Shown: positions 48,001-56,060 of the stretch, one piece after another | Layout: the number at the start of each line of letters is the position of its first letter | Numbering within the stretch: the stretch's first letter is position 1 | NCBI RefSeq assembly: GCF_018919395.1 | Contig: NZ_JAHLME010000004.1 | Span: forward strand, 1-64,000 | Direction of reading: 5' to 3' | Origin: Geomonas azotofigens | GTDB taxonomy: Bacteria > Desulfobacterota > Desulfuromonadia > Geobacterales > Geobacteraceae | DNA length: 64,000 bases | Program-made: the position numbers and the translations under genes | Notes under the pieces: generated by a model | What the model was told of the DNA's origin: nothing | Databases searched by the model: none | What the model saw: the letters and a program-made list of their open reading frames with translations, nothing else

Positions 48001-51000
48001 CTGAACGGGATGGCGGGCGCCGTGGAGCGCGAGCTCGACAACGTGCCGCGCCTGGTGGAGACCGGGGCGGAGCTTAATGATCGGCTCGGCCTTGCCAACT
48101 TCGACGCCGAACGCTTCCAGCCGGCCCTGGCGCACTTCGACCAGGCCTACCGGCTGAACCGGGCCCTCGGGCGCCACGCCAACCTGGCCGCCAACCGCCG
48201 CTCGGCGAGCATCGCCGCCTACCGCCAGGCCGAGACCGCCTCCGGCGCGGAGAAGAAAAGGCTCCTGTTGCTGTCCCGGGACGGTTTCACCGAGGTGCTG
48301 GCGCTTTTGGACCAGTACCCTCCCGAGAAGAAGAGCGCACCCAAGCGCGGCGGCGGATTGATCAACGTATCCGCCAACGTCGCCCTCAACAAGGGGGGCG
48401 CCACCGAGGCCGCGTACGGTTTCTCGGCGGAGCAGGAGCGGCGCCTGGCGCAAAGCTACTTGGCGCGCATCGCCACCGACCTCGGCGACAACGCGGCGGC
48501 CGAAAAGCTCTTCAAGGAACTGCTCGGGCGCTACCCGGAGCGGGTGGACCAGGTAGCCGAGGGGGATCTCTTCGGGGTGGGCCTTCTGAGCCACCGCGCC
48601 GCCCAGCTCGCCTACGCGCGCGGCGACCGCGCCGCGGCAGCCGCCGGTTTTAAAAAGGCGACCGCCATCGCGCTCAAAAACGGCAACGCCGTGGGTGCCA
48701 TGTTGAACCTGGTCAACTGGGGGATGCTGCTGCCCCAGGATGCCGCGCCGGGCGAGGTGGCGGAGTTGCTGGAGTCGCAGGCGGCCTGCTCGGCGCTGGC
48801 CGACTCCTACCGCGCCGCCCTTCCCCCGGATGCCGTGGCCCGCTACGGCAACGATGCCGGCGCCATCCTGGCGCGGCTTGCCGCCGGGCGTGCCGACGAG
48901 GCCAGCAGGCAGGCGCTGTTGTACAAGGCGGTAGCCGCTTGGGACAAGGTGCTGAAAGCCGGCGCGGCAGTGGGGGGGGCGAATGATTATTCGCCCCTAC
49001 AGGGACGGCACACCGTGGGGGCACGCCTGGCGGCGCGCCTGAACCGGGCGGCGACGCTTGCCCAACTGGGGCTTGCCGAGGCGGCCAACGCCGGCTACAC
49101 CACCGCGCTCGCCGAGGCGCGCGCCGCCGGCAGCGACGCAATGGCCTGGCGCGCCCAGGCGGCCCTGGGCGACTACGACGGCGCCCTCAAAATCCTGGAT
49201 CGGCTCCCTCCCACCGACTACGACCTGCGCCTCGGCGAACTCACGGAGCGCTTCTCGCCGCGCATCGAGGCGCTGACCGTCAAGGACCCGGAGCAGGGCT
49301 TCGCCCTGGTGGAGCGTCTCTCCGAAGTGGAGCGGGTGCAGATCCTGGGGCGGAGCCTCCTCGGCGTCGACGATGACGCCACCGTGGAACTCCTGGCCAA
49401 GGCCGCACCGCACCTGGCCGAGTTGGACCGGGTGCGCGCCGCGTTTGCCAAGGCCGCACCGGAGGATGCCGCTTATCTCAAGCTGCGCGCGCAGCAGGAA
49501 GAGGCGGTCCTGGACGCGCTCCTGGGCAAACAACGGGAACTCCTTCCCCCTTACTACGCCGTCGCCGGCCCCGGCGCGCTCCGCCTCGCCGCATCGTCGG
49601 CCGCACTTTCCAGCGGCAGCCCTGCGGAGCGCGACCGCTTCGCCGCCCTTCTTACCTCCTTCCGCAAGGAGTGCGCCTCCGGCAAGGGAGCGAAGCTGTG
49701 CCAGGCCCTGACGCCGCAGCCGGCCGAGGCGATCGATGTCATGGAACGCCTCGCCGGGCGTCCCGTGCTGCGCCTGGTCGCGCTCCCCGGCGACCGCTTC
49801 CTCGTCTTCGCCTTTGGCACGAAGGACGGTGTCAGCGCCCAGACCCTGCCGCGCGCGGCCGTCGCGGCGCGTTTGAACGACCCCGAGGAGGTCGCCATCT
49901 ACGAACGCCCCGAGCAGTTCGCCTCGGCCAGGCCGCTCAGTTGGGGGGTGAGCGCCAGCCAGTTGCTGAAGAGCGTGGAGGGACGCCGCCCCCTGCGGAC
50001 CCGGGTGCTCGACCCGGCTGGGCTGTGGCCCGCACAGGCGCCCTTTGCCAAGCTCCCGGCGGACTCTCTCCCGGCTCGCCTTCCCGATGCCCATACCCTC
50101 GCGCTTCCTGCCGCCGCTGGGCTTCTTCCTTCGGCTCCCAACCGTCCCGGTGCCGGGGGCGCGTACAGCGCCGCCTGGGAGGATGCCGCCGGCGTGCGCC
50201 ACGACCTGGTGCAGCTTGCCGACGGCGACTCGGTGTCGCTGCTGCTGGCGCCCAGAGGGGGGACGGGACAGGCGTGGTACCTGGGGCAGTTGGCCTCGCT
50301 GATCGGGGTGCCGAGCCTCCTTTTGGGTGACCGCTCCGCCGATCTCGCCCCCTTCGCCAAGAGCTACGCCGACCGCTCGCTGGCCCAGGCGCGGCGGGAA
50401 CTCCCCGGGGACTGGCTCTTGATCGGCGACTGGGGGGGCGACGCCGCCGAGAGCGCCACGCTCGCCAAGAAGCTCTTCAGCGACTACGTGAAAAAGGCGG
50501 TGCAGGCGCACAACGACGGGCGCTACGCGCAGGCCCTGGCCCTCTTCGACAACGCCCTGGTGGTTGCCGAGGCGACGCCGGAGCTGGCCAAGAACCGCGC
50601 CGCGCTGCACCGTCACGCCCGCGAGAGCGCCTTCGGCGCCGGCTTCACCGAGCGCGCCGTGAGCCATGCCGAGAGCCTCGTGCAGCGGCTGGCCAAGGAG
50701 AAACCGTATTCCGCCGAGCACGCCGACGCCCTGTTGCGGCTCGGGCTGTTACAGGGGCGCCTGGAGCACTTCCATGAGGCGACCGCCGCCCTCAAGGAGG
50801 GGATCTCCATCTTCGCCGACTTGGGTCTCGCCAAGGACCGGGCCGCCGCCCTCTCCGATTTCGGCGTGGTCATGGAAAATGCGGTCGATTACCCCGCCGC
50901 GCGCTCGCTCTTCGAGGAGGCGGCCGGGCTGCGCGCCCAGTTGAAGGACGAACTGAATCTCGCCGACCAGTACCGCAATCTCGGGCGCATCTTCGACCTG

Positions 51001-53307
51001 CGCCTGAACCAGTTCGCGGTCGCCGAAAGCTACTACCGGAAGGCCCAGGAGCTCTACGCGAAGAACGGCAGCGCGGCCCTTGAGGCCGAGACCATCCTCG
51101 AGCGCGGCCGCTGCCAGCGCCTCCTGGGGAACTTCCCCGCCGCCGATCTCCTCTACCGCGAGGCGCTTGCCAAGGTGGGCAACTCCGAACTGAAGACCCG
51201 GATGCGGATCGTCCTGGAGCAGGGGAACAACGCCTGGTTCCAGGGGCGCTACCAGGAGGCCTTCGACCTGCGCGAGCAGGTGGAAAAGGCGGCGCTCAAG
51301 GAGAACTGGGCCCTGGAGCAGGTGATGGCCAAGAACACCGGCGGCCTGATCTGGTGGACCCTGGGGGACAACAGCCGCGCCCTGGTGGAACTGAGGCAGG
51401 CCCTGGAGCTGGCCGGCAAACTGGAGGTCCGCCGCGACGAGAGCGCCACCACGCTGAACAATATCGGGCTGGTGCGGCGCGAGTCGGGCGACTACCAGGG
51501 GGCGCTGGAGAGCCTCGGTCAGGCGCTCGCCATCGACCGCGCCCTGGGCTCGCGCTGGGCCATCGCCTACGACCTGAGAAACCTGGGGCAGACCCGGCTC
51601 AAGATGGGTGACCCGGCCGGCGCGCTGAAACTCCTCACCGAGGCGGCGGGACTTGCCGACGCCATCGGCGACAAGGTGAACCAGGCCAAGATCCACCTGG
51701 CGCTGGGAGACGCCCGGGCCCGCAGTAACCAGGGCGCCCCGGCGGCGGAAAGCTACGGCAAAGCCTTGGAGCTCGCCGACGCCATGCTGCTCAGGGAGGT
51801 GCGCTGGCGCGCCCTGCTCGGTCTCGCTCGCTTGAAGGAAATAGGTGGCGACCGTGACGGCGCCGTCGCCTCGTACCGGCAGGCGCTGGAGACGGTGGAG
51901 GGACTGCGCGCCGAGATCAAGCTGGACCAGTTGAAGGACGGCTTCCTGGCCGACAAGATGGACGTCTACCAGGGGCTGGTCGGGCTCCTGGTGGAGCTCG
52001 GCCGCCACGACGAGGCCTTCGCCGTCGCCGAGCGCTCCCGCGCCAGGAACCTGATCGACATCCTGGGGCGGCAGCGGCTCTCGCTCGCCGGGGGCGCGGA
52101 CCAGGACCTCTACGACCGCCAGGGGCGGCTCAGGGAGCAAATCCAGGAGCAGGAACAGCTCGCGCTGCAGGCGGCTACCCCCGCCGAGCGCGCCATGTAC
52201 GCGGCCGCGCTGGACAAGCTGCGCGGGGAGTACCAGGACCTCCTGCTCGACATCGAAAGGCGCCGCCCCGAGCTCCTTTCGCTGGTGAAGGTGGCCCCGG
52301 TCACCGTTGGCGAGGTGGAGTCCCTGCTGGAGCCGGGGGTGACGCTGTTATCCTACTACCAGCTCCCGGACCGGCTCCTGTGCTGGCGCCTGGAGCGGCA
52401 GGGCTCGCGGCTCTTCGTGCTCAAGGTCTCGGCGCGCGAGGTCGCCGACAAGATCGCCACCTACCGGCGCATGCTGCAGAACCTGGAGCCGCTGGAACAG
52501 AACTCCCGGGAGCTGTACCGGATCCTCCTCGCCGAGCCGCTCACCGGCGTACCCGAGGGGCAGACCGTCGGCATCGTCCCGCACGGCAGCCTGCACTACC
52601 TCTCCTTCGCCACCCTCTACGACGGCAGGGACTACCTGGTGGACCGGCACACCCTGTTCCACCTCCCGGCCGCCTCGGTGTACCGTCACACCCTGGCCCG
52701 GCGCCAAGCCGCCAAGAACCTGCGCATACTGGCCATCGGCAACCCGGATCTGGGCAACGCCGCGCTGGATCTCCCCTTCGCCGAAAAGGAGGCCGGGACG
52801 CTGCGCTGGAACTACAGCGACGTGACCACCCTGACCCGGGAGCGGGCCACCGAGAGCTGGGTGCGTGAGAACATCGCCAGGTTCGGTATCATTCATCTCG
52901 CCTCGCACGGCGAGTTCGACACCGTCAACCCGCTCTTCTCCTCGATCCGGCTCGCCAAAGACGGCAAGAACGACGGCCGGCTGCAGGCCGAGGAGGTGTT
53001 CGGGCTGGACATCAAGGCGGACCTGGTCGTCCTCTCCGCCTGCCAGACCGGCCTGGGGGACGTGAAGAGCGGCGACGACGTGATCGGCATGAACCGCGCC
53101 TTCCTCTTCGCCGGGACCCATGCCCTGGTCTCCAGCCTCTGGCGCGTCTCCGACGTCTCCAGCGCCATACTGATGAAGCAGTTCTACCGGGACTACAGCC
53201 GAAGCGACAAGGCCCAGGCGCTGAGGCTCGCCATGCTGCACGTGAGAAACCGTTACCCGCACCCCGGTTACTGGGGGGCGTTCGTATTGACCGGCGATTA
53301 CAAGTAA
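45055..53307 (+). CDS. Giant exported TPR protein with C-terminal CHAT protease domain
   Basis: 2750 residues from the ATG at 45055, which overlaps the previous TGA (ATGA). A signal peptide (cleavage near GTAQA, residue 23) shows export. Residues about 60-330 are TolB-like beta-propeller blades (RLLTKGPVRIS, GGDLWLWDKQGGRLTQLT). Long TPR arrays follow (about 340-1500 and 1800-2350). The C-terminal 300 residues are a CHAT (caspase-like) domain with catalytic His 2618 (HLASHGEFD) and Cys 2663 (LSACQTGLG). A region near 1540-1815 looks like a second, dead CHAT copy. A REP sequence is inserted in frame near residue 1310. CHAT-TPR proteins elsewhere act as proteases; a periplasmic one beside an M48 protease suggests envelope control. 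Confidence 0.88.
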   Translation: MNAATRKITLLLAVAALLSGTAQAVPLGEELLAPAAPRPAPRSRPEVAPTPAVYTPQSVLYAARSRDGRWTATVEKGDAGYELWLHPAGNGAELPRLLTKGPVRISAPAFDATGTRLAYADERDDLKGDIWLIDLARPGAEPRRLTGNDAGEDAPGFAPDGSAVYYQRQLPGAERRDLVRLELASGKGEALPIGIDAAFAAVSPDGNRIAFVSRDKDPGGDLWLWDKQGGRLTQLTAGAERDLYPVWQDAETLLFTRFAPPAGDAANGPDGGAVFRLRLTRDGSHGFPAAFPLTSGLLSTAAPIPAGERVLFVAGAAAGGQVLSLPSSGEIPEQADAAAQWQVARVILERQPADPATARLACLRVLAREDAPTREGALASLALAGLLEQGGERAQAQDRYAEAALRYAAFPEAALAEIARLRLEAESRCEEVVVAGRRKGVIADAQEDMLRAAKGKGADATARALVDGARLQAEYGSGAEDQLAAIARFEKALAEAAAAPDILAEAAYRRARLLARIEGGEGSVAALVEVAKKYDRQEQWAEAAIAEILDQLTAKNADARERLAALAEQYRTSLPRLAMGAWNRVGDLAYRGGDWVRAKDAYRTVLEQFPAIATPTAAARFALAEILYREERYGEATALYEKEMGEHPEDAPLYQLARAAYLRKSLAAGESLYRLGEVSAARAAFLDLIRYEGRSLEAHRGYIKSVAAQGQAPELLALYQKMLHSYPDDPVLLYGAGLCHTYLPGKDALKEGDRLIARAAERLPGSEYPFQTRGYIAEVLETVHGEQGGLERALNLYRRAKLLNRPQENPENSANLSLNIGNIAYLLGRNATAWSFYSQRLAAKVPFDNVDTELLFEQRYGAVAFQVGEKQAAIDGYGRALKLAESRLDPARSLEQFGRLTRRVNERLFAGQKLSPQQEQRLGEQQAINAELELLGADRVEAPPAPGWQKFDAALRTLLARQRKLIAAACTGVPQGDKFLVELNGMAGAVERELDNVPRLVETGAELNDRLGLANFDAERFQPALAHFDQAYRLNRALGRHANLAANRRSASIAAYRQAETASGAEKKRLLLLSRDGFTEVLALLDQYPPEKKSAPKRGGGLINVSANVALNKGGATEAAYGFSAEQERRLAQSYLARIATDLGDNAAAEKLFKELLGRYPERVDQVAEGDLFGVGLLSHRAAQLAYARGDRAAAAAGFKKATAIALKNGNAVGAMLNLVNWGMLLPQDAAPGEVAELLESQAACSALADSYRAALPPDAVARYGNDAGAILARLAAGRADEASRQALLYKAVAAWDKVLKAGAAVGGANDYSPLQGRHTVGARLAARLNRAATLAQLGLAEAANAGYTTALAEARAAGSDAMAWRAQAALGDYDGALKILDRLPPTDYDLRLGELTERFSPRIEALTVKDPEQGFALVERLSEVERVQILGRSLLGVDDDATVELLAKAAPHLAELDRVRAAFAKAAPEDAAYLKLRAQQEEAVLDALLGKQRELLPPYYAVAGPGALRLAASSAALSSGSPAERDRFAALLTSFRKECASGKGAKLCQALTPQPAEAIDVMERLAGRPVLRLVALPGDRFLVFAFGTKDGVSAQTLPRAAVAARLNDPEEVAIYERPEQFASARPLSWGVSASQLLKSVEGRRPLRTRVLDPAGLWPAQAPFAKLPADSLPARLPDAHTLALPAAAGLLPSAPNRPGAGGAYSAAWEDAAGVRHDLVQLADGDSVSLLLAPRGGTGQAWYLGQLASLIGVPSLLLGDRSADLAPFAKSYADRSLAQARRELPGDWLLIGDWGGDAAESATLAKKLFSDYVKKAVQAHNDGRYAQALALFDNALVVAEATPELAKNRAALHRHARESAFGAGFTERAVSHAESLVQRLAKEKPYSAEHADALLRLGLLQGRLEHFHEATAALKEGISIFADLGLAKDRAAALSDFGVVMENAVDYPAARSLFEEAAGLRAQLKDELNLADQYRNLGRIFDLRLNQFAVAESYYRKAQELYAKNGSAALEAETILERGRCQRLLGNFPAADLLYREALAKVGNSELKTRMRIVLEQGNNAWFQGRYQEAFDLREQVEKAALKENWALEQVMAKNTGGLIWWTLGDNSRALVELRQALELAGKLEVRRDESATTLNNIGLVRRESGDYQGALESLGQALAIDRALGSRWAIAYDLRNLGQTRLKMGDPAGALKLLTEAAGLADAIGDKVNQAKIHLALGDARARSNQGAPAAESYGKALELADAMLLREVRWRALLGLARLKEIGGDRDGAVASYRQALETVEGLRAEIKLDQLKDGFLADKMDVYQGLVGLLVELGRHDEAFAVAERSRARNLIDILGRQRLSLAGGADQDLYDRQGRLREQIQEQEQLALQAATPAERAMYAAALDKLRGEYQDLLLDIERRRPELLSLVKVAPVTVGEVESLLEPGVTLLSYYQLPDRLLCWRLERQGSRLFVLKVSAREVADKIATYRRMLQNLEPLEQNSRELYRILLAEPLTGVPEGQTVGIVPHGSLHYLSFATLYDGRDYLVDRHTLFHLPAASVYRHTLARRQAAKNLRILAIGNPDLGNAALDLPFAEKEAGTLRWNYSDVTTLTRERATESWVRENIARFGIIHLASHGEFDTVNPLFSSIRLAKDGKNDGRLQAEEVFGLDIKADLVVLSACQTGLGDVKSGDDVIGMNRAFLFAGTHALVSSLWRVSDVSSAILMKQFYRDYSRSDKAQALRLAMLHVRNRYPHPGYWGAFVLTGDYK
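48974..49004 (+). repeat. REP palindrome inserted in frame in the CHAT gene
   Basis: GGGGCGAAT-GATT-ATTCGCCCC with the flanking CTACAGGG is the same repeat as at 34.3 kb, in the same orientation. It codes GGANDYSPLQG and keeps the frame open. It falls between two TPR stretches. Confidence 0.8.
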
Positions 53308-53358
53308 ATTCGACAGCACGGCCGGAGCGAGATCCGGCCGATCCACGGAGGTGAATCC

Positions 53359-53868
53359 ATGAAGAAGAGAGCTTTGGGCGGCGCGCTGCTGCTCCTGGCG
53401 CTGTGCGCGGGCCAGGTGCTTGGCGCCGAGAAACGCTGGGTGGTGAGCGAGGGGACCACCCTCAAGAAGGAACAGTCGGTGACTGCTGCGAACCTGGCGG
53501 ACCTGCCGGTGGGCGCGGAACTGACGCTCGTGGAAGGCGAGGGGCGCTGGCTCAAGGTGCAGACCGCCGACGGCAAGGAGGGGTGGGTCTACGCCGGGCG
53601 CGTTTCCGACACCCAGCCCGTTGCCGAGGTGGGCGGGGGTGACGGCCTTCTCGGGGACAGCATGCAGAAGAGCCAGATCAACACCGCCAAGGCCGACAGC
53701 GCCCGCAGCGTGCGCGGCCTCTCCCCGGAGACCGCCGCCTACGCCAAGCAGCACGGCACGCCGGAGGCCCTGAAGAAGGAGCTGGACAAGATCCTGGCGC
53801 GCAAGGTTTCCAACAACGATGTCAAGGCCTTCCTCAAGGAAGGTAAAATCGGCGAGTACGCCCAGTAA
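53359..53868 (+). CDS. Exported SH3-like domain protein
   Basis: 169 residues with GGAGG upstream and a signal peptide ending near VLGA (residue 23). Residues 25-85 are a bacterial SH3-like domain (LPVGAELTLVEGEGRWLKV, GWVYAGRVSD), usually binding peptidoglycan or peptides. The C-terminal part is helical and charged, with no known motif. It lies between the CHAT gene and the M48 protease gene with short gaps, so it belongs to the same operon. Confidence 0.82.
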   Translation: MKKRALGGALLLLALCAGQVLGAEKRWVVSEGTTLKKEQSVTAANLADLPVGAELTLVEGEGRWLKVQTADGKEGWVYAGRVSDTQPVAEVGGGDGLLGDSMQKSQINTAKADSARSVRGLSPETAAYAKQHGTPEALKKELDKILARKVSNNDVKAFLKEGKIGEYAQ

Positions 53869-53878
53869 GGAGGGAGCC

Positions 53879-54769
53879 ATGAACAAACTACGTCTTTTAC
53901 CGCTGGTGGCGCTCTTCTGCCTGGTCGCGGCACAGGCCCACGCCGGATGGCAGGACACCATCAACAACCTCATGAAACCGGATTCCAAGGAAGGAAAGAT
54001 CCTCTCCGGGGCCACCCAGGTGCTCTCCTCGTCGCAGGAGATGACCTACCAGACCGAGTGCACCGTGGGCGAGAGCCTCGCCCTGGACAGCATGCAGCGC
54101 TTCGGCAAGCCGGTGCAGAACGAGGCGCTGCAGAAGTACGTGAACCTGGTGGGGAACGCGGTGGCCAGAAACAGCCGGCGCTCCACCATCCCGTACCGCT
54201 TCGTGGTGCTGGACAGCCCGGTGCAAAACGCCTTCGCCGCCCCCGGCGGCATCGTCTTCATCAGCCGGGGGCTCCTCGACGTCCTCGACAACGAGGCCGA
54301 GCTCGCCGGGGTCCTGGCCCACGAGGTGGGGCACGTGGCCGAGAAGCACGCGCTGAAAAGCATCCGGCGCGCCCAGTTCCTGCAGGGGGCCAGCGCCATC
54401 ACCGCCGCCACCATGAAGGGGAGCAAGGGGCAGCAGTTCGAATCGATGGTCGGCGACCTGCAGAACACCCTCTTCGACAAGGGGCTCGACCAGGGGATGG
54501 AGTACGAGGCGGACCAGGCCGCGCTGGAGACCACCTACCGCACCGGCTACGACCCTGCCGCCTTGGTCAGCGTGCTGCAAAAGCTCAAGAAACAGGAGGC
54601 GACCGCGGCCAAAACCGGCTCCTGGTTCTCGACCCACCCGCCGCTGGACGAGCGGATCGCCAGGCTCTCGGCCCAGCTCGCCAAGTACCCGGCGGCAGGG
54701 TCGGCGAAGCTTCCCGCCAGGTTCGCGAAGTATGTGAAGCCTGCGAAGGGCGGTAAAACGACCAAGTGA
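53879..54769 (+). CDS. Periplasmic M48 family metalloprotease
   Basis: 296 residues; AAGGAGGGAGCC precedes the ATG at 53879. Signal peptide cleavage near AQAHA (residue 22). The zinc site reads HEVGH (His 148, Glu 149, His 152), with a third ligand Glu in EYEAD (about 208-211). The family includes BepA/LoiP, which clear misassembled outer-membrane proteins. It has no TPR of its own, in contrast to BepA; the TPR-rich CHAT protein two genes upstream could supply that role. A terminator follows. Confidence 0.9.
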   Translation: MNKLRLLPLVALFCLVAAQAHAGWQDTINNLMKPDSKEGKILSGATQVLSSSQEMTYQTECTVGESLALDSMQRFGKPVQNEALQKYVNLVGNAVARNSRRSTIPYRFVVLDSPVQNAFAAPGGIVFISRGLLDVLDNEAELAGVLAHEVGHVAEKHALKSIRRAQFLQGASAITAATMKGSKGQQFESMVGDLQNTLFDKGLDQGMEYEADQAALETTYRTGYDPAALVSVLQKLKKQEATAAKTGSWFSTHPPLDERIARLSAQLAKYPAAGSAKLPARFAKYVKPAKGGKTTK

Positions 54770-54820
54770 GGTGACCGGCTGTCATAGTCCAGCGGACTGT
54801 GGCGGTAACTCTCAGAAAAG

Positions 54821-54856
54821 AAAAGGGGAGGCTCAAAGAGCCTCCCCTTTTCTTTT
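54821..54856 (+). terminator. Strong terminator of the YdbH-CHAT operon
   Basis: AAAAGGGGAGGCTC and GAGCCTCCCCTTTT pair around a 3-base loop, followed by CTTTT. Ends the five-gene operon. Confidence 0.9.
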
Positions 54857-54912
54857 AGATTGGAAACTATGCCTGTGTTCATTTGACTACTGAGATCTCG
54901 TGCTAAAATTAA

Positions 54913-54942
54913 TTGCACTTTGTTAGCTTCTCGTCATATATT
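54913..54942 (+). promoter_or_regulatory. Possible promoter of the SBP-kinase-regulator operon
   Basis: TTGCAC, an 18-base spacer and TATATT lie in the AT-rich gap before the solute-binding protein gene. The -10 is good, the -35 poor. Confidence 0.35.
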
Positions 54943-55052
54943 TGTTCACAAAGTTGCGTGACTATGCCTGCAAGTGGTCGTTCGGAAAGAACAGGAGAGT
55001 CTGTGGCCGCTGTCGACAAACCGCGGAAGCCGCGCCGGACCCAAAGGAGTGG

Positions 55053-56060
55053 ATGCTGAGAGCTGTGCTCGTACTGATACTGTGCCTGCTCGCTGGCGGG
55101 TGTCAAAGTCCCGTCCAGCACCAGACGGGGCCGCCCGTACCCCTGCGCCTCGCCTACTCCACCCAGCACGACTGCGCGCTGGTGCATATCGCCGTCGCCC
55201 GCGGCTTTTTCCGGGACGAGGGGCTTAAGGTAGAGGCACACAGCTTCGGCTACGGCAAAGAAGCGCTGCAGGCGGTGCTGGAAGGGAAGGCGGACCTGGC
55301 CACCGTCGCCCAGACGCCGGTCGCCTTTGCCGCCCTGCAGGGACAGAAACTTTCTGTGTTGGCTAGCATCTTCACCTCGAACAACAATCACGCCATCATT
55401 GCCGACCGTAAAAGCGGCGTCCTCCGCCCCGGCGATTTGAAGGGCCGGCGCATCGGGTTCACGCCGGGAACCACCACCCACATGTTCCTTTCGTCCTTCC
55501 TTATCGCCAACGGCATGAGCATCGAGGATGTGGTCCCGGTCCCCTTGACGCCGGAACTGATGCGGGATTCCCTCCTCTCCGGCCGGGTTGACGCGGTCTG
55601 CACCTGGAGCCCCAACGAGAGGCTCATCGCCAGGAGCCTTGCCGGTAGAGACGTCATCTTCGAGGACCCTTACATCTATACCGAGACCTTCGTTATTGCC
55701 GGGCAGACCACCTACGTGGCGGGCAACCAGGAGGCGGCGAGGCGGCTCCTGCGCGCCCTGGTTCACGCCGAGGAGTTCGCCTCCGCCCACCCTGGGGAGG
55801 CCCAGGCCATCGTTGCTTCCACCTCCAAGCTTCCCCCCCCCGTGCTCGAGGAGTGCTGGGGCAAGAGCGCGCGCAAGGTGAGCCTCGACCACGCGCTGCT
55901 GATAGCGTTGGAGGATGAGACGCGCTGGGCCGGTAAGCTTGGCCTGGCGCGTGAGGCAGGAATGCCCAACTATCTGGAGTACATCGACCCGCGCCCGCTC
56001 TTGTCGGTGAAGCCCGAGGCGGTCGAACAGCAGGTGCTCAAAAGTGACCTTCGCCCGTAG
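55053..56060 (+). CDS. Solute-binding lipoprotein, SsuA/NMT1-like
   Basis: 335 residues from the ATG at 55053 (AAAGGAG upstream). Lipobox LLAGGC anchors it. The mature part has the fold pattern of nitrate/sulfonate/taurine/thiamine-precursor binding proteins (YSTQHDCALVHIAVARGFF, EGKADLATVAQTPVAFAA, KGRRIGFTPGTT). No ABC permease or ATPase gene is nearby; instead a histidine kinase overlaps its end by 17 bases and a response regulator follows. It may be the ligand-binding part of that sensor system. Confidence 0.85.
   Translation: MLRAVLVLILCLLAGGCQSPVQHQTGPPVPLRLAYSTQHDCALVHIAVARGFFRDEGLKVEAHSFGYGKEALQAVLEGKADLATVAQTPVAFAALQGQKLSVLASIFTSNNNHAIIADRKSGVLRPGDLKGRRIGFTPGTTTHMFLSSFLIANGMSIEDVVPVPLTPELMRDSLLSGRVDAVCTWSPNERLIARSLAGRDVIFEDPYIYTETFVIAGQTTYVAGNQEAARRLLRALVHAEEFASAHPGEAQAIVASTSKLPPPVLEECWGKSARKVSLDHALLIALEDETRWAGKLGLAREAGMPNYLEYIDPRPLLSVKPEAVEQQVLKSDLRP

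Noticed and set aside
54942-55052. Longer start for the solute-binding protein
   Set aside because: The ATG at 55053 has AAAGGAG directly upstream and gives a proper lipoprotein signal; the extension has no start signal.
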